From NCBI GenBank assembly GCA_965368765.1, contig CBDUOF010000173.1:1-10738 (forward strand): a stretch of DNA of 10,738 nt, given 5' to 3'. Positions 1-7,000 of the stretch are shown here, in pieces; the stretch's first letter is position 1, and the number at the start of each line of letters is the position of its first letter. Position numbers and translations under genes: made by a program. The notes under the pieces are model-generated. The model made no database searches. It was not told the DNA's origin and saw nothing but the letters and a program-made list of their open reading frames with translations. Origin of the DNA: Leptofilum sp965368765. Its GTDB lineage: Bacteria; Chloroflexota; Anaerolineae; Promineifilales; Promineifilaceae.

Positions 1-2
1 AT

Positions 3-857
3 GGCGCCCTGGACGCCCTGGACCTGTTGTTGCTGCTTGGCCTGGTTACGGCCGTTTCGCTCCTTGGCGTTGTCGTTTCCTGGAGCCGTGGGGCGTGGTT
101 GAGTTTGGGCGTGGGAACGGCCGTCGTCATACTGTTTTGGCCTAGAAAACGCTGGCAGGGTGCTCTGCTGCTGATGGTGGGCATTGGGTTGCTGTTGGGC
201 GGGATGCAGGTTGGTCTAGTGCCTGCCTCCATCACAGATCGCATTACCAGTTTTGGCGATGATTTGCGTTTTGGCGACGTGCGCGGCGAAGATATAAATG
301 ATGATAATTATGCCGTGCTGGAGCGCCTGGCTCATTGGCAAGTGGCTTTGGCAATGGCAGAAGATCACCCTTGGCTTGGCGTGGGCTTTGGCAACTATGA
401 GCCTGCATACGCGGATTACGCGCTGATCAATTGGCCGTATCCGCTGGGCCATGCTCACAACTACTATTTGAATTTGCTGGCGGAAACGGGCGTGTTGGGG
501 CTGGTGGCTTATCTGTTGTTGTGGACGGCCGTCTTTTGGCAAACCGGCCGAATTGTTCAGCAAACCAGCGGCTGGCGGCGCGGCATTGCCTTGGGGTTGT
601 TGGGCGTCTGGGTGACACTGATGGTGCACCATTTGGTCGACAAGCTCTACGTCAACAATATCTATATTCATCTGGGCGCACTGCTGGGCCTGCTCCAGCT
701 GCTTGAGGCGCACCGTTTGGGTGGTGGACGTGTTGAACTTGTTAGGCGGCAGAGCGGTGACCAGAGTTGGTACCCCGAAAGAAAATTGCAGAAGAAGGAG
801 AGGAGAGAATGGCCGAGCAACATTTTGGTAAAGCCTATGGCGGAAAACCGCCAGTAA
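3..857 (+). CDS. O-antigen ligase/polymerase-like membrane protein (Wzy_C family), 5'-truncated
   Basis: This is the C-terminal part of a polytopic membrane protein that enters from the left edge; the frame is open from base 3. Hydrophobic segments alternate with loops. The segment SWSRGAWLSL and a periplasmic loop with PLGHAHNYYLNLLAETG followed by a membrane helix (about bases 430-520) are typical of the O-antigen ligase/Wzy_C family, which joins or polymerises undecaprenyl-linked glycans on the outer face of the membrane. The GtrA and GT4 genes downstream fit a surface-polysaccharide role. The natural membrane part seems to end near LLEAHRLGGGR (about base 730). The last 35-40 residues are charged and read through the leader, Shine-Dalgarno site and start of the methyltransferase gene, overlapping it by 49 bases. 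I infer that the original 3' end was displaced by an insertion. Ligase versus polymerase cannot be decided from this fragment. Confidence 0.85.
   Translation, partial: GALDALDLLLLLGLVTAVSLLGVVVSWSRGAWLSLGVGTAVVILFWPRKRWQGALLLMVGIGLLLGGMQVGLVPASITDRITSFGDDLRFGDVRGEDINDDNYAVLERLAHWQVALAMAEDHPWLGVGFGNYEPAYADYALINWPYPLGHAHNYYLNLLAETGVLGLVAYLLLWTAVFWQTGRIVQQTSGWRRGIALGLLGVWVTLMVHHLVDKLYVNNIYIHLGALLGLLQLLEAHRLGGGRVELVRRQSGDQSWYPERKLQKKERREWPSNILVKPMAENRQ
739..750 (+). repeat. Left inverted repeat flanking the methyltransferase (TTGTTAGGCGGC)
   Basis: TTGTTAGGCGGC matches the reverse complement of bases 1639-1650 at 11 of 12 positions. It contains GTTAGGC (741-747), a perfect match to GTTRRRY, the box at which integron cassettes join. 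It lies inside the ligase reading frame, where the protein stops looking like a membrane protein. Confidence 0.6.
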
Positions 858-1618
858 ACTACGAGCGTTTCTTTGTTCCAGCGATTGGCGCGCCTCTGGC
901 AACTGATCTCATCCGTGTCGCTGCGCTTCGGCCAGGCGAACGTGTATTGGACGTTGCTTGTGGCACTGGTGTTGTCGCGCGGCTCGCAGCGCAGCAGGTC
1001 GGCGCCACCGGGACCGTCGCTGGGTTGGACGCCAATCCCGGGATGCTGGCGGTTGCGCGCTCGGTAACGCCGCCTGATATGCCCATCGAGTGGCACGAGG
1101 CGAGTGCTGCAGCAATGCCACTCCCGAATGCGTCGTCCGACGTCGTGCTGTGCCAGATGGGCCTCCAGTTCATGCCGGACAAACATGCTGCACTGCGCGA
1201 AATGCGGCGCGTTCTGGTGAGCGGCGGCCGCCTGCTCCTTAACGTGCCTGGACCCACACCGCGACTATTCACTATCTTGGGAGAGGCGCTTGAGCGTCAC
1301 ATCGGCGCGGAGGCAGCGGGGTTTGTGAATCAGGTTTTCTCACTCCACGACACGGCAGAGATTCAGCACCTCGTTAGCGGTGCAAGCTTTCACGATGTCT
1401 CCGTTCAGTCCGACACTAAGCTGCTACGTCTTCCGGCACCAGAGGAGTTTCTTTGGCAGTATGTGCATAGTACCCCGCTGGCAGGTCTCGTGGCGCAGGT
1501 GAATGAAGATCGTCGCAGCTTGCTGGAGCGCGACGTCGTCGCGCAGTGGCAAGAATTCGTAAAGGATCGTGCCTTGGTGCTTCAGGTGCGCAACGTCGTA
1601 GCGACTGCCCGGAAGTGA
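809..1618 (+). CDS. Class I SAM-dependent methyltransferase (Methyltransf_11/UbiE-like)
   Basis: A 269-residue soluble methyltransferase with a Rossmann fold. Motif I is VLDVACGTG (residues 46-54). The acidic residue that binds the SAM ribose is D74 in AGLDANPGM. Motif II is the segment around DVVLCQMGLQFMPD, and motif III is LVSGGRLLLNV. The family methylates small molecules or lipids such as quinones and sterols. The C-terminal substrate-binding third shows nothing specific, so the substrate is unknown. The ATG at 809 is chosen because AAGGAG (795-800) sits 8 bases upstream; an upstream in-frame GTG at 767 has no such site and would add 14 residues of purine-rich read-through. The gene overlaps the end of the ligase frame by 49 bases, is bracketed by inverted repeats, and appears to have been acquired separately from its neighbours. 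Confidence 0.9.
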   Translation: MAEQHFGKAYGGKPPVNYERFFVPAIGAPLATDLIRVAALRPGERVLDVACGTGVVARLAAQQVGATGTVAGLDANPGMLAVARSVTPPDMPIEWHEASAAAMPLPNASSDVVLCQMGLQFMPDKHAALREMRRVLVSGGRLLLNVPGPTPRLFTILGEALERHIGAEAAGFVNQVFSLHDTAEIQHLVSGASFHDVSVQSDTKLLRLPAPEEFLWQYVHSTPLAGLVAQVNEDRRSLLERDVVAQWQEFVKDRALVLQVRNVVATARK

Positions 1619-1638
1619 GAGCCAGGCGGGAGCAGTTT

Positions 1639-1650
1639 GCCACCTAACAA
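1639..1650 (+). repeat. Right inverted repeat flanking the methyltransferase (GCCACCTAACAA)
   Basis: GCCACCTAACAA, 20 bases after the methyltransferase stop, is the reverse complement of 739-750 with one mismatch. ACCTAAC (1642-1648) fits RYYYAAC, the first box of an integron attC site, and the next bases TGATTGCAGCGGA resemble the spacer and L' box of such sites. Confidence 0.6.
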
Positions 1651-1862
1651 TGATTGCAGCGGAGCGGAGAGTCTTGAGCCCGGTTAATTTATTCTGTTCG
1701 GCAAACGCTATCGCCTGGCACGCCGCCTGCTGCAGCGAGCGTTACCTGGCCAGCACCGTTAAGAAGTCACTGCAAATAGCGCGGAAAACGCAACGCTTTG
1801 AATGATTTTTCTTTGTGCGCAGCGTTTACTGCGGATAAATAATCTGTTACCTGAGGACACGT
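1651..1862. other. Intergenic region between methyltransferase and gtrA-like gene
   Basis: No convincing gene lies here. Bases 1688-1762 read as 24 codons ending in TAA, giving a short hydrophobic start and then a very basic tail (KRYRLARRLLQRALPGQHR). This looks like the cytoplasmic end of a membrane protein and could be the displaced 3' end of the ligase; this is speculative. A short inverted repeat CGCAG/CTGCG lies at about 1818-1833. GAGGA at 1853-1857 is the ribosome binding site for the next gene, 5 bases before its ATG. Confidence 0.35.
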
Positions 1863-2417
1863 ATGGTTTCCATATTTACCGGAATAGCGGGCCGTTTTGG
1901 CGTCAATGAAAAAGAAGCAGAACGTTTCTTTAAGTTTGCCATGGTGGGCGTGATCGGCTTTATTGTTGATTTTGGTATTTTTAATTTGAGTTTACGGCCG
2001 TTTGAACAGTTGTTGGCTAGCGGAACGGCTGTTCACGACCTCATTGGTGGCCTGGGCTTAAACAATGAGCAGACAATCTCCTTAGCCCGAACCTTTGCTT
2101 CGACGCTATCGTTTGTCGCTGCCATCATCAGTAACTTTTTGTGGAATCGCTATTGGACCTATCCAGACTCTCGCTCCCGATCGGTTCGACGACAGCTGGC
2201 ATTGTTCACTGTCGTGAGCGTGGCGGGTATCGTTATTCGCGTGCCCATCATTACCTATTTGCATACCCCGTTTACGAACCTGGTGAGTAATGTGGCTGCA
2301 TTGGAACCCTACAGTGTTCGCATAGGAGACAATCTGGCGCTGGTGGTGGCTGTGGTGGTGGTGATGTTCTGGAACTTCTTTGTGAATCGGTACTGGACGT
2401 ACAACGACGTTGACTAA
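1863..2417 (+). CDS. GtrA-family membrane protein
   Basis: A 184-residue membrane protein with four predicted helices at about residues 24-44, 77-97, 112-133 and 158-178. Two internally repeated motifs, N95RYWTYPD and N175RYWTYND, each follow a helix. These features are typical of the GtrA family (PF04138), whose members are thought to help move undecaprenyl-phosphate-linked sugars across the inner membrane or otherwise assist surface-glycan glycosylation. The N-terminal cytoplasmic segment ERFFKFAMVG is also usual. The protein is somewhat longer than the commonest 120-150 residue members because of a larger loop between helices 1 and 2. The ATG at 1863 is supported by GAGGA 5 bases upstream. 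The ligase on one side and the glycosyltransferase on the other fit a polysaccharide-modification role. Confidence 0.9.
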   Translation: MVSIFTGIAGRFGVNEKEAERFFKFAMVGVIGFIVDFGIFNLSLRPFEQLLASGTAVHDLIGGLGLNNEQTISLARTFASTLSFVAAIISNFLWNRYWTYPDSRSRSVRRQLALFTVVSVAGIVIRVPIITYLHTPFTNLVSNVAALEPYSVRIGDNLALVVAVVVVMFWNFFVNRYWTYNDVD

Positions 2418-2440
2418 TTGGAATTACGGAGGGGTGAATC

Positions 2441-2551
2441 GTGAGAAGTAAAGAAAAACGGCAGTTTAATAGCGCACTAACTTTTCGCTTTTCACTTCTC
2501 TCGTTGCACCGGTTACGTATTACTTATTATCCGAATGCGAAGCTAACTTGA
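2441..2551 (+). CDS. Possible short leader ORF, 36 codons
   Basis: A GTG-initiated frame of 36 codons follows a strong Shine-Dalgarno-like GGAGGGG (2428-2434), 6 bases before the GTG. It ends 13 bases before the ATG of the glycosyltransferase. The predicted peptide is basic and has no recognised motif. Part of it is encoded by heptad-like repeats, which argues against a conserved protein. It could be a leader peptide affecting the next gene, or chance. Confidence 0.2.
   Translation: MRSKEKRQFNSALTFRFSLLSLHRLRITYYPNAKLT
2443..2500. repeat. Heptad-like repeat with inverted arm upstream of the glycosyltransferase
   Basis: Three adjacent seven-base units, ACTTTTC, GCTTTTC and ACTTCTC, occupy 2480-2500. 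The reverse complement of the last unit, GAGAAGT, lies at 2443-2449, so a 7-bp stem with a long A-rich loop is possible. No T-tract follows, so this is not an evident terminator. Confidence 0.45.
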
Positions 2552-2564
2552 AAAGCTCAAACGA

Positions 2565-2747
2565 ATGCGCATAGGCATTGATGTAACGTCTGCGCTCACG
2601 CAGGGTGGGGGCATTGGCCGCTACACGCGGGAACTGATTCATGCTTTGGTTGCGGTCGATTCGCGCAACAGGTACTGTTTCTTTGCCCGTGGCCAATCCC
2701 ATTCCTCAGGCAGAGAATGTGGTATATCGGCCGGCGCCCCTGGATGA
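2565..2747 (+). pseudogene. N-terminal fragment of GT4 glycosyltransferase, separated by frameshift
   Basis: The first 43 residues (MRIGIDVTSALTQGGGIGRY at the start, then up to ...CFFARG) are a classic GT4 N-terminus. They include the glycine-rich GGGIGRY loop that contacts the nucleotide-sugar phosphate or acceptor in GT-B enzymes. After about base 2693 the frame loses family resemblance and stops at 2747. The homologous sequence continues one frame over, so one extra base (or two missing bases) lies between about 2683 and 2700. Joined, the two parts would give a protein of about 375 residues, the normal family size. The ATG at 2565 has only a weak purine stretch upstream. Mutation, an assembly error and recoding are all possible. 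Confidence 0.75.
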
Positions 2748-3690
2748 ACGCTGGCTGTATCGTCTTTGGTATCGCTTGCGGCTGCCGCTGCCAGTACAGT
2801 GGGTAACAGGCTCGCTCGATCTGTTTCATTCGCCGGATTTTGTGCTGCCACCGATAAACGGCCGTATCCCTACACTCCTCACCGTCCACGACCTTTCATT
2901 CCTTCATTATCCTCACACCTTTCCAGAGCGCCTGGTAAGCTACCTCAATCAGGTTGTACCCTGGTCGGTAAGCCGGGCCACTCACATTTTGGCTGATTCC
3001 GAAGCCACCCGCCAGGATCTGACCACGCTTTGGCAGGTGCCGCCAGAGAAAGTTTCAGTGCTGTACAGCGGTGTCCATGAACGCTTTCAGCCGGTAACAG
3101 ACAATGGGAAGATTACGGCCGTTCGCCAAAAATACCGGCTGGATGGTTTTCCCTATGTTTTGAGCGTTGGCACGCTTCAGCCCCGCAAAAATTACCAGAT
3201 GCTCATCCGCGCCTTTCAGCCGCTGGCGGAAAAGCTGCCCCATCATCTGGTGATTTCGGGCGGTAAGGGATGGCTGTATGACGAGATGATGGCAGAAGTT
3301 GCTCGGCAGCGATTGACCGACCGGGTGCATTTTATTGGCTTTGTAGATGATGCTGATTTGCCAACGCTGTACAGTGAAGCATCCCTCTTTGCCTTTCCCA
3401 GTTTGTATGAAGGCTTTGGCCTGCCTTTATTAGAGGCGATGGGCTGCGGAACGGCCGTTCTCACTTCCAATAGCTCCTCCCTGCCAGAGGTTGCCGGTGC
3501 TGCGGCCCAGATGCTTCCACCTCAGGATCAGGCCGCCTGGACTGAAACAATGTTTTCTTTACTTGCGAACCCTGCCTTGCGGCACGACCTGATAAGCGCC
3601 GGATTTGCCCAAGTTCGTCGCTTTTCCTGGCAGCAGTCGGCTCGACAACTGTTAACCATTTATCGGCGGATGCTGGTGAATACCCCATGA
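2641..3690 (+). CDS. GT4-family glycosyltransferase, main body (frameshifted at its 5' end)
   Basis: This frame carries nearly the whole GT-B glycosyltransferase apart from the glycine-rich N-terminus, which is read in another frame from 2565. The first ATG (2641) is an internal codon without a ribosome binding site; true homology starts at about 2692 (ANPIPQAENVV). Visible family signatures are HDLSFLHYP, the second-domain entry VLSVGTLQPRKNYQMLIRAF, GGKGW, and the donor-binding E-x7-E motif in E257GFGLPLLE265. Enzymes of this type transfer mannose, glucose or related sugars from nucleotide donors to lipid-linked glycans on the cytoplasmic side. The exact sugar cannot be told. Without the N-terminal loop the fragment alone should be inactive, so the locus is either a recent pseudogene or affected by a sequencing error. 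Confidence 0.8.
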   Translation: MLWLRSIRATGTVSLPVANPIPQAENVVYRPAPLDERWLYRLWYRLRLPLPVQWVTGSLDLFHSPDFVLPPINGRIPTLLTVHDLSFLHYPHTFPERLVSYLNQVVPWSVSRATHILADSEATRQDLTTLWQVPPEKVSVLYSGVHERFQPVTDNGKITAVRQKYRLDGFPYVLSVGTLQPRKNYQMLIRAFQPLAEKLPHHLVISGGKGWLYDEMMAEVARQRLTDRVHFIGFVDDADLPTLYSEASLFAFPSLYEGFGLPLLEAMGCGTAVLTSNSSSLPEVAGAAAQMLPPQDQAAWTETMFSLLANPALRHDLISAGFAQVRRFSWQQSARQLLTIYRRMLVNTP

Positions 3691-3700
3691 TCGCCCCAAA

Positions 3701-3741
3701 TTAGTACCCATTCCCTATTACACCCCGACCAGCTTAGTACC
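3701..3741 (+). repeat. TTAGTACC direct repeats
   Basis: TTAGTACC occurs at 3701-3708 and 3734-3741, 33 bases apart or about three helical turns. The core TAGTAC recurs at 3774-3779. Such phasing is compatible with a cooperatively bound regulator, though no known operator is recognised. Confidence 0.4.
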
Positions 3742-3784
3742 AACTTCTCATTATGTGAACTGTGATTTCGTCATAGTACGGGGC

Positions 3785-3801
3785 ATAATTGGGGCAATTA
3801 T
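3785..3801. promoter_or_regulatory. Palindrome ATAATTG-GGG-CAATTAT
   Basis: Perfect 7-bp arms are separated by GGG, about 200 bases before the start of the large gene. The AT-rich symmetric form suits a dimeric repressor site. An RNA hairpin is possible but has no following T-tract. Confidence 0.45.
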
Positions 3802-3887
3802 TAAAGTTTGTTCACAGAGTAGTGCCTAAACTAAATAGTGGGTTCGCCCAAACGGCCGTTTTCCATACGGCTCACCAAGTCTCAAAA

Positions 3888-3911
3888 CTGGCACAAATCA
3901 GCCTTTGCCAG
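3888..3911. promoter_or_regulatory. Inverted repeat CTGGCA/TGCCAG in the leader
   Basis: CTGGCA (3888-3893) and TGCCAG (3906-3911) can pair around a 12-base loop, and AAA/TTT can extend the stem past a one-base bulge. It is the first of two adjacent hairpins in the probable 5' leader of the large gene. Confidence 0.35.
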
Positions 3912-3916
3912 CTTTG

Positions 3917-3934
3917 AATGTTCATCAGAACATT
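3917..3934. promoter_or_regulatory. Palindrome AATGTTC-ATCA-GAACATT
   Basis: Perfect 7-bp arms flank a 4-base loop, 54 bases before the ribosome binding site. It can be a dimer-binding operator or a compact mRNA hairpin. The half-sites run GTTC-N4-GAAC, opposite to the GAAC-N4-GTTC order of Gram-positive-type LexA boxes. Confidence 0.5.
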
Positions 3935-3987
3935 ATTTGTTTTCTAAACAAGAACGAATGGACGGGCAGCTATTACTAGCGCACATC

Positions 3988-3996
3988 TGAGGAGGT
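3988..3996 (+). promoter_or_regulatory. Ribosome binding site that sets the GTG start at 4003
   Basis: TGAGGAGGT is a nearly full anti-16S match. Its AGGAGG core ends 7 bases before GTG 4003 and 13 bases before ATG 4009. The GTG is therefore preferred as the start of the large gene. Confidence 0.8.
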
Positions 3997-4002
3997 TCAG
4001 AC

Positions 4003-7000
4003 GTGACAATGACATCGGGACTTTTCCGTGGTGTCATGAAACTCAAAACACTTTGCGTAGCCGGTGCCTTTGCCGAACCGCAAAACTCCCATACACTGCC
4101 AACCTTTCCCACTAATGTTTTGGTTCATACCCACATTTTTAAATTTTACGTAGAGGGCGCCTTCGATAAAGCGCTGGATGTCGTCAATCTCAACCGCGAC
4201 ATCGACCTTATCTTCATTGATGCCGATAGCGACTCGTTGCCCGAGATCATCATGTTTATGACCCAGGCGCGAGAAATACGGCCGAAACTACCCATCGTCG
4301 TTTTTACCAGCGATGCAGACGACCGCATGCGTTACTTGATGCGTGCCGGAGCGACCTGGCACTTTCTCAAAGATTCTCCGTCGGTTGATAATTTAGTTGC
4401 CCAAGTTCAGCAGCATGTCTTTTCGTCTACCAACTGGGAAGAGCTTTTTGAGCAATATGCCAATGAGACGCTCAAGCCGCGCCTGGAACCAGGATTGAGT
4501 TATAACGATCTTGAAGCGCTCACCCAAAACCCCGAAGAACGATACATAATCAAGCGACTCTTTGCTGGTAGCGATGTGGTGCAAATTTTTCGTATGGACG
4601 AAGGATTTAGTGGCTCCCGCATTTACACTGTCAAGCCTGCTCATCAGCTCAAGCGTATTCTCAAAATTGATGTGGCCGATCGACTTGAAGCCGTACAAGA
4701 AAAGCAAGAGCGGCTCATTCAACCCCGTTTGAACCGACAGGTAGGACAAATTCAGGGCAAGCTGATTCGGGGCGAGCATTTGGCCGGGACCTGCTACACG
4801 CTTGCTGGCTCCAACAAAGATGCCATCACGCTGACCCAATTCCTGCGTGACCAAAACCGCGTGCGCAAAGAACTCATTGACAAAGTTCTGGGCCAACTGC
4901 GCCACAGTCTGGATCAACTGTATGCGGGAAGTTCTGATACAGAACTGCGCTACTGGGCTCCGCTTTACGGCCGTGTATTGCCGCCTTGCCTAACGCTTGA
5001 CGAAGCGGTTCTCATCGATCCCAACGACAGCGAAGCTGATTTTATGATTTCTGCCGATGAGCTGACAACGCTTTCGGCCGTGCCGGGGAATCCGGCGTTG
5101 CGTGGCATCCATGAATCAGCCCGCGCTGGTGAATCACCCACCGTTATCTTAAGAGGATTTGAGGTAGCTGAACTGGATACTCAGGAAGGGGTGCTTTACG
5201 TTCATGATGATTTGATCTCGCGCTACCCCATCTCTAATTTGCTGAAAGATAAAAATCACCCCATTTTGCGCTTCAAAATTCGCCTGCAAGAATCGCAGCG
5301 ACAAATGTTGACCCATCCTGTTTTCCGACGGGGCAAGCGGATAAGCGTCCGGGGGCACGTGGTAGCAACAGAAGAGACAATTTTAGCGGAAAGTATTGCG
5401 TCCATTACTGGCAGCCCATTTGATTATGAAAATGATTCATTTGAGTTCGCCTCAGGCCGCTTTTTGTCACCGATTACCAATGTGCGTTACTTGCTCTGGG
5501 AAATTGGGCGCGAAGATATGATTGTGCCTATCCCGCAGGTGTCTCCCGTGGTGCATGGCGACCTCAACACCAGCAATATTTTGGTCGAAGTAAGTGATGA
5601 GATGCCGGTCTGGTTCATTGACTTTTCGGATGCCAGACCGGGGCATGTCTATTTTGATTTGGCCAAGCTGGAGGTAGAGTTTCGAACCCATATTTTGTAC
5701 CGTTTGTATAAAGAGATGGTAGATGAAGGGTTGTGGGATGAAAACACCGCGACACAGTTTGCTCTACTGGTAGAAAACGTGCTGCTACAAACAGCCGAAC
5801 ATACTTTTGAAGATTTCTTGGCCAGCTTGCGCGATTTCCAGCCGGAATGGTACGACAATCTGTATACGCATTTTCCGATGTATTCAGAAAACTTACTTTA
5901 CTTCCTGTTTTCTCTGCGTCAGATTGCCGAAACGTACAGCCCGGAGCGCTTTAAGTATCATTTCCCGGTAGCGGTCTTCTTCCACAGCGTGGCAGCGTTA
6001 AAATTTAAGGGATTAGACAGCGCGCCCTGGGCCAAGCGGCTGGCGCTGTGTTGTGCCTTGGTTTCTGGTAAACAGGCAATTGAAGGTGGAGAACGGCCGT
6101 CGGAACTAACTGAAGTGCTTAGCAACCTGCGCCAGCAGAGTTCCTTTGCGGCCATCACCATTGGCAGCGGTGAAGATCGCAAGTATCTGCTTCAATGGAA
6201 CAGCAACTGGGGTATGTTTAACCTGATTGGCGGTAAGGTGGATAACCATAAAGGTGACAGAAACTCCTTTGCCAGAGCCATTCAGCGGGAGCTGCACGAA
6301 GAGCTGGGCATCCGCAATCCCAAAGATTATCGCATTGTGCATGAATTTAAGCCTGTCCAAAAGCGGCAGTTCTCCCGTCGTGAATATGTTTTCAAGGATT
6401 ATGAGTTCCGCATTTTTCAAATTGAAATGCTGCCGCGCCATCCGCTTACCCGAGAGGAGTTCGATTGGTACGCTCAGCGTTTCTCGGAAGATCGGGAAAA
6501 CATCCTGGTTTCTCGGGCCGAAATTGAGCGCCTGCGAACGGTTGACAACCGGCCCATTTCTGAGACGACACGGATGATTTTGCAGGAGCTGGGCGAAATC
6601 ACGTCGTCTGGTGGGTCAGATTTACTGGCGGCACTTGAATTTGAGCCAGAAAGCGAAGATGTCGTGGTCAGCCGCGGACGCGCCAATGTCATCGGCCGTC
6701 TGGTCAACCCGCTGTTTGGCAATCTGGTCGAAAATGTCACCCTGGAAATATTACCCTCTAATGGGTATGAGACTGAGCGGGATTCGGCCGTTTTGCAGAT
6801 GGGAACCATGGATGCAGGACAGGATGCCGCTGTTTCAATTTGGTTGCAACCTCGCGAAAAACAGACCAATCTCACGATTCGGGCTACGTATTACGATGTG
6901 CGCGGCCATGAATACCGTCAGCTTATCGAGACCCCTCTTAACTTCCAGGCGCAAGAGCGTTCCATGTTCCACATTGATAATCCCTACGTCGTGGGTAAAC

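Larger units (their letters stand above)
742..1650 (+). mobile_element. Candidate gene cassette carrying the methyltransferase
   Basis: The segment begins with TTAGGC and ends in CCTAACAA, inverted copies of one another. It holds one promoterless gene with a close Shine-Dalgarno site, as expected for an integron-type cassette. The gene looks more GC-rich at third codon positions than its neighbours and contains none of the ACGGCCGT motifs seen elsewhere. A complete attC site is not visible: an RYYYAAC box (ACCTAAC, 1642-1648) is followed by GCAGCGGA, but a matching second half is not clear. GTTAAGA at 1758-1764 is a 6/7 match to GTTRRRY at a plausible distance. The cassette reading is therefore inference. 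Another small mobile insert is possible. Confidence 0.35.
3691..4002. other. Long leader/regulatory region upstream of the 1397-aa protein
   Basis: There is no gene in these 312 bases. The region is dense in short repeats and palindromes, listed separately: two TTAGTACC direct repeats plus a third TAGTAC; GCCCCAAATTA (3693-3703) with a near inverted copy TAATTGGGGC (3786-3795); TGTGAAC (3754-3760) with its inverted copy GTTCACA (3810-3816); and three hairpin-forming palindromes. One ACGGCCGT lies at 3852-3859. A promoter is expected here, but no clear -35/-10 pair stands out; TTGTTC (3808-3813) with CTAAAT 17 bases further is weak. The ribosome binding site at the end is strong. Confidence 0.6.

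Noticed and set aside
767..808. Upstream GTG start for the methyltransferase
   Set aside because: It has no ribosome binding site. The extension is coded by the purine-rich leader, and AAGGAG is placed ideally for ATG 809.
216..902. Long reverse-strand open frame opposite the ligase
   Set aside because: It is antisense to a well-supported membrane protein, is rich in Gln/His/Arg, and shows no domain.
668..1272. Reverse-strand frames opposite the methyltransferase
   Set aside because: They are shadows of GC-rich codons on the other strand; all the methyltransferase motifs lie on the + strand.
1642..1764. A complete integron attC site
   Set aside because: Only the first-half boxes are convincing. 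GTTAAGA at the other end is 6/7 and no complementary L'' box was found by eye.
3687..3704. ATGA overlap starting another gene after the glycosyltransferase
   Set aside because: The frame stops after five codons (M-I-A-P-N).
3917..3934. SOS (LexA) box
   Set aside because: The half-sites are in GTTC-N4-GAAC order, the reverse of the GAAC-N4-GTTC box.
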